Part shown: positions 1-5,047 of the stretch, in pieces
Layout: each line of letters begins with the position of its first letter
Position numbering within the stretch: the first letter of the stretch is position 1
NCBI GenBank assembly: GCA_013335425.1
Contig: JAAXVQ010000181.1
Location: 1-5,047 of the forward strand
DNA length: 5,047 nucleotides
Direction: 5' to 3'
Source: Candidatus Firestoneibacteriota bacterium
Lineage (GTDB): Bacteria; Oederibacteriota; JAAXVQ01
The notes under the pieces: model-generated
What the model was told of the DNA's origin: nothing
What the model saw: the letters and a program-made list of their open reading frames with translations, nothing else
The model's database searches: none
Program-made: the position numbers and the translations under genes

Positions 1-17
1 TTTTAAAATCCGCGGGC

Positions 18-28
18 GGTATTATACC
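18..28. repeat. Short inverted repeat in the leader, operator-like
   Basis: GGTAT-T-ATACC is a perfect 11-base inverted repeat about 50 bases upstream of the proposed promoter of the PEBP gene. It could be an operator, or part of a regulatory region for something left of the window. Its A+T-rich centre also resembles a -10 box, but the matching -35 would lie outside the window. At this length a chance origin is quite possible. Confidence 0.25.
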
Positions 29-78
29 TGAAATAGCGGGGAAACCCCTAAAAATTTCCTGCGCCCGGGAAAAATTGC

Positions 79-107
79 TTGCCAGGCACAAAGTCCTGAT
101 ATATAGA
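79..107 (+). promoter_or_regulatory. Probable sigma-70 type promoter of the PEBP gene
   Basis: TTGCCA (79-84) and TATAGA (102-107) are separated by 17 bases, the ideal spacing for a housekeeping sigma factor. An overlapping reading gives an extended -10, TG-A-TATATA, at 97-105. Either way transcription would start near 111-115. That leaves a leader of about 30 bases before the ATG at 145 and makes the in-frame ATG at 115 almost leaderless, which supports 145 as the true start. The promoter is inferred from motif and spacing only. Confidence 0.5.
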
Positions 108-132
108 TGAACAAATGTCGGACATCACCCAC

Positions 133-138
133 GGGGGA
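133..138 (+). promoter_or_regulatory. Ribosome binding site that decides the PEBP lipoprotein start
   Basis: GGGGGA lies 6 bases before the ATG at 145. The alternative in-frame ATG at 115 has no purine-rich Shine-Dalgarno sequence in front of it. Starting there would also add ten polar residues ahead of a signal peptide that is already complete from 145. Confidence 0.55.
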
Positions 139-144
139 CGGAAC

Positions 145-705
145 ATGAAAGTCCGGGTGTTTCTGGGGCTGGGGCTGCTGTTGTTCCTGGCGGCCGGCTG
201 CGGGAAAGCCAAACCTGTTTCGCACGCCTCCGGAATCTTACCGGATGCTCGGGTCAAGGAGGCAAGCGTCATGCAGATATCCAGTGCCGATTTTAAGTCC
301 GGCGAGCTGTTGCCGGCGAGGCTTACCTGTGATGGTCAGAATCTTTCACCGGCGCTGCAATGGTCGGGGGTCCCCCCGGCGGCTGAGAGTTTGGCATTGG
401 TTTGTGAGGATCCCGACGCGCCTGCGGGCATGTTTGTCCATTGGATTGTCGTGAATTTGCCGCCCGCGTCGGTAGGGATTCCCGCTTCCGGCCCTCTTCC
501 GGCCGGGGCCGTGGGGGTGGCCAATGATTTTGGCACCACGGCTTATGGCGGTCCGTGCCCGCCCAGGGGCGTGCATCGGTATTTTTTCCGTCTCTATGCC
601 CTGGATGTGCCGAGTTTGCCGACCGTCACACGCCGAACTTTGGCCGCAGAGTTGAAAAAACACGCCCTGGCCCAGGCCGAGATTATGGGACGCTACGGGC
701 GCTAA
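145..705 (+). CDS. PEBP-fold (YbhB/YbcL, Raf kinase inhibitor-like) predicted lipoprotein
   Basis: This is a 186-residue member of the phosphatidylethanolamine-binding protein family (bacterial YbhB/YbcL branch). Residues 1-19 form a lipoprotein signal: Lys2 and Arg4, a Leu/Gly/Phe-rich core, then the lipobox LAAGC with Cys19 as the lipidation site and Gly at +2, which is compatible with outer-membrane sorting. A linker of about 24 residues follows. The PEBP domain fills residues 43-186: TCDGQNLSP (61-69), the anion-pocket motif DPDAP (89-93), HW at 99-100, the GPCPP-G-HRY-F-LYALD signature (136-153), and the usual C-terminal M-G-x-Y-x-R ending. All pocket residues I can recognise are kept, so it should bind a small anionic or phosphate-bearing ligand. 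The true ligand of bacterial family members is poorly known. E. coli YbhB is cytoplasmic and YbcL periplasmic, so a lipidated form is less usual. The next gene lies 106 bases downstream and may be a separate unit. Confidence 0.93.
   Translation: MKVRVFLGLGLLLFLAAGCGKAKPVSHASGILPDARVKEASVMQISSADFKSGELLPARLTCDGQNLSPALQWSGVPPAAESLALVCEDPDAPAGMFVHWIVVNLPPASVGIPASGPLPAGAVGVANDFGTTAYGGPCPPRGVHRYFFRLYALDVPSLPTVTRRTLAAELKKHALAQAEIMGRYGR
256..273 (+). promoter_or_regulatory. Internal Shine-Dalgarno and ATG inside the PEBP gene
   Basis: AAGGAGG at 256-262 is a near-perfect Shine-Dalgarno sequence placed 8 bases before an in-frame ATG at 271-273 (Met43 of the lipoprotein). This Met is where YbhB-like proteins without a signal peptide normally begin, just ahead of the QISSADF strand. 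Initiation here would give a 144-residue PEBP domain without signal peptide, which would stay in the cytoplasm. The site is stronger by eye than the one used for the full-length protein. Whether it is used cannot be told from sequence, since the bases also encode Lys-Glu of the linker. Confidence 0.5.
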
Positions 706-722
706 GGCTAAAAAGCGATTTT

Positions 723-736
723 GAACGGAATCGTTC
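723..736 (+). repeat. Small inverted repeat between the PEBP and barrel genes
   Basis: GAACG (723-727), a GAAT loop and CGTTC (732-736) can form a five-pair hairpin 18 bases after the PEBP stop codon. No T-run follows, so it is not a convincing intrinsic terminator. The rest of the 706-811 gap shows no clear promoter. It ends in the strong ribosome binding site of the next gene. Confidence 0.3.
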
Positions 737-811
737 GGCGGCCGTCAGGGTCCAACAGGTATGCGGAAAAAAGCTGGGAACATTGAATCTACGTGAAGAG
801 AGGAGACGGTT

Positions 812-1339
812 ATGCGACGGCACATGGGATTGAGCTGGGTGTTGGTTTTGTTGGCCACGGGATTTTGGGGTGCGCAGGTGCAGGCGAGCGTTACTGAAAA
901 AGTGGATGCCATGATCGCTGAAAATTCCCCTTTAAAAGTGCGGACTTCGGATTTGTGGGTGCAAGTCGGAGGCCCCTTGATTATGGGGGTGCAATTCGAT
1001 GAGTACGCCAATCCCAATGTTGCCTTGGGAGTCGGGGTGGGCAGTTTTGTCAACGGCGCCTCGGTCGACCTGGCTGCCAAATTTTACCTGCTGCCCGGAA
1101 AGTTTTCGCCGTTTGTTTCCGTCGGCGGTGTTTACTACTATACCAGCCCACGGCAAAACGTCTTTGCCTTGACCGGCACTGCGGGTTTGGCTTATTTCTT
1201 CAATGACGGGCTGGGGCTCTCGTTGGGTTGGTGCTACTTGCGCAGCGTCACTCAAAGCGACACTCCGTTTACTTACGAGTATATCAATGACCGGATTAAC
1301 GCGGGCATGCCCCAGTTGGGCCTTCATTGGAATTTTTAA
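812..1339 (+). CDS. Small exported protein, probable outer-membrane beta-barrel, unknown function
   Basis: I do not recognise a named family for this 175-residue protein. The start is well supported: GAGAGGAGA ends 5 bases before the ATG. Residues 1-25 form a Sec signal peptide (Arg2, Arg3, hydrophobic core, VQA then Ser26 as likely cleavage site). There is no lipobox. After a short polar stretch (26-45) the chain shows alternating Gly/aromatic/aliphatic strands: VALGVGVGSF (70-79), a strand at 84-93, FSPFVSVGGVYYY (98-110), ALTGTAGLAYFF (119-130) and LGLSLGWCYLRSV (134-146). It ends in LGLHWNF, with the terminal Phe typical of BAM-recognised outer-membrane barrels. The length suits a small barrel of about eight strands, as in OmpA/OmpW-like or lipid A-modifying barrels, but no catalytic motif is visible. 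A soluble periplasmic beta-protein is the main alternative. Confidence 0.8.
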   Translation: MRRHMGLSWVLVLLATGFWGAQVQASVTEKVDAMIAENSPLKVRTSDLWVQVGGPLIMGVQFDEYANPNVALGVGVGSFVNGASVDLAAKFYLLPGKFSPFVSVGGVYYYTSPRQNVFALTGTAGLAYFFNDGLGLSLGWCYLRSVTQSDTPFTYEYINDRINAGMPQLGLHWNF

Positions 1340-1402
1340 TAGCTTAATACTCTGCAGTTTGCGGCAGGGAAAAAGTAAGGATGCTTGGGGCATGATGTCT
1401 AT

Positions 1403-1473
1403 ACCCTGGGGGTTGCCCGAGGGTGATTTATTCTGCCGGGAAACCGGCGGCTGCGGTTCATTTTGCCGCGGCC
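1403..1473 (+). promoter_or_regulatory. Structured leader: three consecutive predicted RNA hairpins before the lpoB-like gene
   Basis: Hairpin 1 pairs ACCCT (1403-1407) with AGGGT (1420-1424) around an inner GGG/CCC helix. Hairpin 2 pairs GCCGG (1435-1439) with CCGGC (1444-1448) over a GAAA tetraloop, extendable to 1433-1450. Hairpin 3 pairs 1449-1456 with 1466-1473 (eight pairs, one G-U) over a nine-base loop and ends 10 bases before the Shine-Dalgarno sequence. Bases 1449-1450 can belong to hairpin 2 or 3. No T-run follows any of them, so simple intrinsic terminators are unlikely. A regulatory leader or mRNA-stabilising structure is possible. I could not match it to a known riboswitch class. 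I see no convincing promoter in the gap. Confidence 0.4.
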
Positions 1474-1483
1474 TACCAACTAT

Positions 1484-1493
1484 GGGGAGGAAG
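1484..1493 (+). promoter_or_regulatory. Ribosome binding site that decides the lpoB-like start
   Basis: GGGGAGGAAG lies 5 bases before the ATG at 1499. The same frame is open back to a TTG at 1463, but that start has no Shine-Dalgarno sequence. It would put twelve polar residues before the signal peptide and would initiate inside a predicted hairpin loop. Confidence 0.7.
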
Positions 1494-1498
1494 CGAAC

Positions 1499-2098
1499 AT
1501 GAGAAAATGGCTGGGATTGGGAATGGTGCTTTCGGTGGCGGCTGTCTTGACCGCTTGTTCCGGTTCGGTGCAGCGCATCAGTTCCGACGAGGTGGTGGAT
1601 TTGTCCGGGCGTTGGAATGATACGGATTCGCAGTTGGTGGCTGAGAAAATGGTCAAGGAAGCCCTGGCTTTGCCCTGGCTGGCCCGCTTTTTGAAGGAAA
1701 AGGGGAAGAATCCCACGGTGATTGTGGGTACCATTAAAAACAAAACCGACGAACACATTGCCGTCGACACGTTTCAAAAGGATATCGAACGCAACTTGAC
1801 GAACTCCGGGAGCGTGGATTTTGTGGCGGGAAAAAGCGAACGCGACGAGGTTCGGGCCGAGCGCGAAGACCAGCAGACCAACGCCGCCGAAGACTCCCGC
1901 AAACAGATGTACAAGGAAAGCGGCGCGGATTACATGATGCAGGGGACCATATCCAAGATCACGGACGCGGCCGGCCGGACGGCCACTTTTTACTATCAGA
2001 TCGACCTGGAAATGGTGGACATGCAGCGCAATGTGAAGGTCTGGTTCGGCAACGAAAAAATCAAGAAGCTCATCAAAGGTCGCGGTGCGCGACTCTAA
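1499..2098 (+). CDS. LpoB-like lipoprotein (penicillin-binding protein activator LpoB family)
   Basis: This 199-residue predicted lipoprotein has a signal peptide at residues 1-19 and the lipobox LTAC with Cys20. Ser at +2 favours the outer membrane. The mature part carries the pattern of LpoB-type proteins seen across many diderm phyla: DLSGRWNDTDS (34-44), PTVIVGTIKNKTDEHI (72-87), a helix ending at NSGSVDFV (102-109), a charged Arg/Glu/Gln-rich helix (114-136), GADYMMQGTIS (142-152), and the final strand-helix YYQIDLEMVD...VKVW...IKK (165-190). In Enterobacteria, LpoB reaches from the outer membrane to activate PBP1b in peptidoglycan synthesis. This protein lacks the long disordered linker of E. 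coli LpoB, and its PBP partner is not in the window, so the same role is inference and I give no gene symbol. It overlaps the next gene by 14 bases, suggesting translational coupling. Confidence 0.88.
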   Translation: MRKWLGLGMVLSVAAVLTACSGSVQRISSDEVVDLSGRWNDTDSQLVAEKMVKEALALPWLARFLKEKGKNPTVIVGTIKNKTDEHIAVDTFQKDIERNLTNSGSVDFVAGKSERDEVRAEREDQQTNAAEDSRKQMYKESGADYMMQGTISKITDAAGRTATFYYQIDLEMVDMQRNVKVWFGNEKIKKLIKGRGARL

Positions 2099-3440
2099 GT
2101 CTGCCGGGTTCCCGGCCGGTTTGGTTCTTTTGGTCCTGGGCCCATGGTTATGGCTGGGGTCGACCGGCTGTGCCGGCCTGCGTGTGGCGGACCAGCTTGA
2201 CAGGCGTTTGCAAAACGAGGAATTCAACGCCGGCTTGGAAGATATTGAAAAAGCCAAGTCCCAGTACGCCGGTCCCAACTCGCTGCTGTATTATTTTGAC
2301 AAAGGCAGCCTGGAACAAAGAGCGGCTTTGTACACGGCCAGCAATGCCGATCTGGAAGAGGGCGAGAAACTTATTGAGAACCTGCAGGTCGCCAGCGTCA
2401 GCGAAAGCGTGGCTTCGTTTTTAGTCAACGATACGACCTTGTCGTATTCCGGCGAGGACTTCGAACAGGTCATGGTCAATGTTTTAAAAACCATCAACTA
2501 CTTGTGTTTGGGCGATTTGAACGGCGCGCAGATAGAGGCGCGCAAGGTCAATACCCGGCTGTTGGCGCTCTCCGACAAGTACGGCCAAGAAGCGGTATAT
2601 AAAGAAGATGCCTTCGCCCGTTACCTCTCGGCGTTTGCTTATGAGGCGGCCGGGGAATACAACGACGCTTATTTGGATTACAAGAGCGCCTACCGGGATT
2701 TTCAATGGTATGCGAAGCACTTCGATATTGAGGTGCCGCCGTTGATAAGTGCGGATCTGCTGCGCCTCTCGCACTGGTTGGGGTTTGACGATGAATACGA
2801 ATCCTGGCAGCACGAGTTCGGGACCGACGGCGTTGAACCCGGCCGCCGGCCCCAAAAGCAGAGTGAAGTACTGCTGGTGGTTTTTGACGGGCTCATGCCG
2901 CGTAAGCAAACACGCTTCGTGGAGGCTCCGGTACTGGACCCGGACCACCGGGGCTATATGCTCAAAGTGGCTTTTCCCGTGATTAAACCCCGCAACCCGG
3001 CGCTGCAGGCCGTGCGCGTGCAGGCCGAGGACGGCAGCACCGCCGACGGGTACGTCGTCGAGCCGCTGCAGGAAATCGCTATTGCGAACCTAAATCAGCG
3101 CATTGGGCTCATTACCGTAAAAGCCATTGCCCGGGCCGTGGCCAAGTACACGGCCGCCGTGCAATTGCGGCGGGCCACCCGCACGCAGGATCAGGGTCTA
3201 AACCTTTTGGTGGACGTGGCCAGCAACATTTACACCTTTGCCACCGAACAGGCGGACACGCGCTGTTGGCGGAGTTTGCCGAACCGCTTTGGGTTGATCC
3301 GCCTGCCGCTTTCGCCGGGTGTGCACCAGTTGAATGTTCAACTGGAAGCTTTTGGGGGCGGTTTTTTACCCAACCGAACCCTGACGGTAGAGCTGAAAAA
3401 AGGCGAGAAGAAAGTTTTACCTTTGTACGTGGCGCAGTAA
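2085..3440 (+). CDS. COG3014-type TPR-like lipoprotein, function unknown
   Basis: The protein has 451 residues and starts at GTG 2085, with AAAGG (2075-2079) five bases upstream, inside the end of the lpoB-like gene. No ATG in the signal region is in frame. Residues 1-28 form a signal peptide ending in the lipobox GSTGC (Cys29, Ala at +2). Residues 33-245 look all-helical and TPR-like: NDTTLSYSGEDFEQV (115-129), NYLCLGDLNGAQIEARKVN (138-156) and FARYLSAFAYEAAGEYNDAY (177-196). Residues 260-345 look like beta strands (SEVLLVVFDGLMPRKQ). A conserved ADTRCWRSLP block (390-399) and a beta-rich end (404-450) close the chain. This order matches my memory of the COG3014 uncharacterised family, often found beside LpoB-type genes. 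No enzyme motif is visible. A scaffold role for the LpoB-like partner in the periplasm is inference from the tight coupling. Confidence 0.82.
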   Translation: MRDSKSAGFPAGLVLLVLGPWLWLGSTGCAGLRVADQLDRRLQNEEFNAGLEDIEKAKSQYAGPNSLLYYFDKGSLEQRAALYTASNADLEEGEKLIENLQVASVSESVASFLVNDTTLSYSGEDFEQVMVNVLKTINYLCLGDLNGAQIEARKVNTRLLALSDKYGQEAVYKEDAFARYLSAFAYEAAGEYNDAYLDYKSAYRDFQWYAKHFDIEVPPLISADLLRLSHWLGFDDEYESWQHEFGTDGVEPGRRPQKQSEVLLVVFDGLMPRKQTRFVEAPVLDPDHRGYMLKVAFPVIKPRNPALQAVRVQAEDGSTADGYVVEPLQEIAIANLNQRIGLITVKAIARAVAKYTAAVQLRRATRTQDQGLNLLVDVASNIYTFATEQADTRCWRSLPNRFGLIRLPLSPGVHQLNVQLEAFGGGFLPNRTLTVELKKGEKKVLPLYVAQ

Positions 3441-3471
3441 TTGCCGCCCATCACCCTAAGGAGTCAGCAAC

Positions 3472-4347
3472 GTGCCCTCGGAACTTTTAAACATCCCCGG
3501 AGTGTCTTTGATCAAACAAGGGAAAGTACGCGATATTTACGATCTGGGGGAAGACTTGCTCATGGTGGCTTCGGACCGGATTTCCGCCTTTGACGTGATT
3601 TTGCCCACGCCCATTCCCGGCAAGGGGCGGGTTTTGACCCAATTGTCCCGTTTCTGGTTTAAAAAATTTGAAAGCTTGGTGCCCAACCACCTATCACCGC
3701 GGACCATCGCCCAGGCTGTTTCCGATCCGGTTGTGGTCAAGGAACTGGAAACGCGCGCCCAGCGGGTGCGCAAAGCGCAGCCTTTGCCGATTGAAGCCAT
3801 TGTCCGCGGGTATTTGTCCGGGTCGGGATGGAAGGAATATCAAAAAAGCGGAACGGTCTGCGGGATCAAGTTGCCCGCAGGCTTGCGTGAATCCGATGCC
3901 CTGCCGGAACCGATTTTTACGCCTTCGACCAAGGCGGAAATCGGGACGCATGATGAAAATATCACTTTCGCTGAAGCCGTTAAACTCATGGACGCGTCCC
4001 TGGCTGAAAAAGTCCGCGACTTGGCTTTGCGCATCTACCGCGAGGCTGCTGCGTATGCCCGGACACGGGGCATCATTATTGCCGACACCAAATTTGAATT
4101 CGGGTTGTTGAACCAAGAGCTGATTTTGATCGATGAAGTGTTGACTCCGGATTCCTCGCGCTTCTGGCCGGAAAGTTCCTATCAACCCGGGCATGGTCAG
4201 CCTTCGTTCGACAAGCAATATGTGCGCGACTGGTTGCTGAGCTCCGGTTGGGACATGACGCCGCCGGGACCGGAATTGCCCGACGAAGTGGTCCGCAACA
4301 CCGCTGCGAAATACGAAGAGGCGCTGCGCCGTTTAACCGCGGTCTAA
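3472..4347 (+). CDS. purC: SAICAR synthase (phosphoribosylaminoimidazole-succinocarboxamide synthase)
   Basis: This cytoplasmic enzyme (EC 6.3.2.6) joins CAIR and L-aspartate with ATP to form SAICAR in de novo purine synthesis. The 291 residues are a complete PurC of the longer, yeast Ade1-like type; E. coli PurC is near 237. Diagnostic blocks are GKVRDIYDL (17-25, nucleotide site), [20 protein letters not shown] (33-52), the first family signature around [15 protein letters not shown] (106-120), [16 protein letters not shown] (149-164), the second signature IADTKFEFG (203-211), [14 protein letters not shown] (220-233) and [11 protein letters not shown] (245-255). No expected catalytic residue appears lost. 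The start is GTG with TAAGGAG (3457-3463) eight bases before it. The 31-base gap after the COG3014-type gene has no visible terminator or promoter, so co-transcription is likely. No other purine gene is in the window. Confidence 0.98.
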   Translation: MPSELLNIPGVSLIKQGKVRDIYDLGEDLLMVASDRISAFDVILPTPIPGKGRVLTQLSRFWFKKFESLVPNHLSPRTIAQAVSDPVVVKELETRAQRVRKAQPLPIEAIVRGYLSGSGWKEYQKSGTVCGIKLPAGLRESDALPEPIFTPSTKAEIGTHDENITFAEAVKLMDASLAEKVRDLALRIYREAAAYARTRGIIIADTKFEFGLLNQELILIDEVLTPDSSRFWPESSYQPGHGQPSFDKQYVRDWLLSSGWDMTPPGPELPDEVVRNTAAKYEEALRRLTAV

Positions 4348-4358
4348 ATCGGAACGGG

Positions 4359-4376
4359 TCGGCGCAAATCCGCCGG
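4359..4376 (+). repeat. Inverted repeat just after purC
   Basis: TCGGCG (4359-4364) and CGCCGG (4371-4376) pair around a six-base loop, with one T-G wobble at the base, 11 bases past the purC stop codon. GC-rich with no T-run after it, it is more likely an mRNA 3'-end stabiliser or part of a Rho-dependent end than an intrinsic terminator. Confidence 0.35.
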
Positions 4377-4384
4377 AGCGTGGG

Positions 4385-4406
4385 CTTCGGGGATTTAATC
4401 CCCAAG
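4385..4406. repeat. Palindrome GGGGATT-T-AATCCCC with extended arms
   Basis: Bases 4389-4403 form a perfect odd palindrome with arms of seven bases. The outer CTT (4385-4387) and AAG (4404-4406) extend the pairing past one unpaired C. As DNA the symmetric 15-base core is operator-like and sits about 50 bases upstream of the next start codon. As RNA it would be a stable hairpin. No T-run follows. I cannot assign a binding protein. Confidence 0.45.
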
Positions 4407-4409
4407 GCA

Positions 4410-4435
4410 GGGTGGCGGTTTAAAAACGCCCCTTT
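4410..4435 (+). terminator. Possible weak intrinsic terminator between purC and the next gene
   Basis: GGG (4410-4412), one bulged T and GGCG (4414-4417) pair with CGCC (4427-4430) and CCT (4431-4433) over a nine-base A/T-rich loop. Only a three-base T-run follows. The short tail and the bulge make it a weak candidate, and read-through into the gene at 4450 is likely. Confidence 0.3.
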
Positions 4436-4449
4436 CCGGGAGGTGTGTT

Positions 4450-5047
4450 ATGCTGCGAAGTTATGTTCGCGTAGGAATGTTGCTGGTCGGGGCGGTGGTT
4501 TGTTCGCAACCCGCTTGGGCCGAGCCGTCCGGGGATCGATGGGTGGTGGACCAAAGTGCCGCCACAGACCAGGTGCTCTCGGAAGCGCAAGCGTCGCGGG
4601 TGGTGTCGTTGCCCGAAGGCGAGGCGCTTAAGGCCGTACGCCGGGTGATAATCGACGATCTCCACATGGCCTTAGCGGAATATCACGCCACCCGCCACCG
4701 CCAGGATGCGGAGACCACGCGCGACACGGTGCTGCCGGAACATGTGGTGGGGAAAGTGGAACTGGATTTGGCGGACGATTCCTACCGTTTTATAGTGGAA
4801 GTGCGTCTGAAAGCTTATGGCAGCCGAACCCGGATTTTGGTCAAGGCTTCGCCGCTTTATCGCGTGCCTGCTTTGGAAAAAACAACCGGATTACAACCCG
4901 GTACGCAGTTTCAGGCTCCATTCGAGTCGCCGGGTCCCCAGGGTAACGATTATGTCGAACCGCAACCCGGCGTTCCCATGGACGACCAGCCGGCACTTTT
5001 ACCGGATGCCGCCGACCGGGCGCAGAAACTGGTGCGGTCGTTTTTAT
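4450..5047 (+). CDS. Exported protein of unknown family, 3' end beyond the window
   Basis: The frame is open from the ATG at 4450 to the window end (199 codons and one base), with no stop codon, so the gene is incomplete here. GGGAGGTG (4438-4445) gives a clear ribosome binding site. Residues 1-24 form a Sec signal peptide (Arg3, Arg7, hydrophobic core, AWA before Glu25). Cys18 is preceded by Val, so it is not a lipobox. The mature part has a helical stretch (56-85), then two beta-like segments, VGKVELDL (100-107) and YRFIVEVRLKAYGSRTRILVKASPLY (112-137). A Pro/Gly-rich linker follows (about 148-185), and a new helix begins at the cut edge (AADRAQKLVRSFL). The helix plus paired strands with alternating Arg recalls small periplasmic or lipoprotein modules of the BamC kind, but I recognise no family and assign no function. 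Confidence 0.8.
   Translation, partial: MLRSYVRVGMLLVGAVVCSQPAWAEPSGDRWVVDQSAATDQVLSEAQASRVVSLPEGEALKAVRRVIIDDLHMALAEYHATRHRQDAETTRDTVLPEHVVGKVELDLADDSYRFIVEVRLKAYGSRTRILVKASPLYRVPALEKTTGLQPGTQFQAPFESPGPQGNDYVEPQPGVPMDDQPALLPDAADRAQKLVRSFL

Noticed and set aside
115..144. Upstream ATG at 115 as start of the PEBP gene
   Set aside because: It has no Shine-Dalgarno sequence and sits at or next to the inferred transcription start. It would also place extra polar residues before a complete lipoprotein signal.
706..811. Intrinsic terminator or clear promoter between the PEBP and barrel genes
   Set aside because: The only hairpin (723-736) has five pairs and no T-run. TTGAAC at 721-726 has no acceptable -10 box at the right spacing.
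555..833. Plus-strand open frame of 92 codons spanning the PEBP end and the gap
   Set aside because: It overlaps the conserved PEBP C-terminal coding region in another frame, has no ribosome binding site and shows no protein-like pattern.
1340..1498. Known riboswitch (for example cyclic di-GMP type) in the leader
   Set aside because: I looked for the conserved core of the GEMM-I class and did not find it. The hairpins are real pairings, but no known aptamer core is recognisable by eye.
932..2278. A 448-codon open frame on the minus strand
   Set aside because: It lies antisense to the barrel, LpoB-like and COG3014-type genes, all of which have signals, ribosome binding sites and family patterns. 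Its translation is rich in His, Arg, Pro and Gln without domain-like order, as expected of a shadow frame in GC-rich DNA.
3694..4218. A 174-codon minus-strand open frame inside purC
   Set aside because: It is fully antisense to a well-conserved enzyme gene and has no recognisable motif.
1..5047. Mobile element, CRISPR array, tRNA or phage-defence system
   Set aside because: I found no transposase or integrase motifs, regularly spaced direct repeats, tRNA-like cloverleaf or defence-type domains. The genes are envelope and purine-biosynthesis types.

Overview
The window comes from a diderm (Gram-negative type) bacterium of moderately high GC content. Evidence for this is three predicted lipoproteins with lipobox cysteines, a small outer-membrane beta-barrel candidate ending in Phe, and an LpoB-type lipoprotein. 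The combination of an LpoB-like gene with a COG3014-type lipoprotein occurs in several diderm phyla, so I cannot name the organism from this stretch. All six genes I support lie on the plus strand. I see no RNA gene, mobile element or CRISPR array.

Layout. Bases 1-144 are a non-coding leader with a plausible sigma-70 type promoter. Bases 145-705 encode a PEBP/YbhB-YbcL family protein that carries a lipoprotein signal. Bases 812-1339 encode a small exported beta-barrel-like protein of unknown function. A 159-base gap follows, holding three consecutive predicted RNA hairpins. Bases 1499-2098 encode an LpoB-like lipoprotein. It overlaps by 14 bases a 451-residue COG3014-type lipoprotein with TPR-like helices (2085-3440). 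After only 31 bases comes purC (3472-4347), the SAICAR synthase of purine biosynthesis and the only clear housekeeping enzyme here. A 102-base gap with three inverted repeats leads to a signal-peptide-bearing protein of unknown family (from 4450) that runs off the window end.

How the genes fit together. Five of the six products are predicted to be exported, and three of them lipidated, so the window looks like an envelope-protein neighbourhood with purC embedded in it. The LpoB-like/COG3014 pair is translationally coupled and probably works together, plausibly at the cell wall or outer membrane. The spacing suggests purC is at least partly co-transcribed with the pair. The most unusual detail is a strong Shine-Dalgarno sequence with an ATG inside the PEBP gene, placed exactly at the start of the PEBP domain. 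It could yield a second, cytoplasmic isoform.
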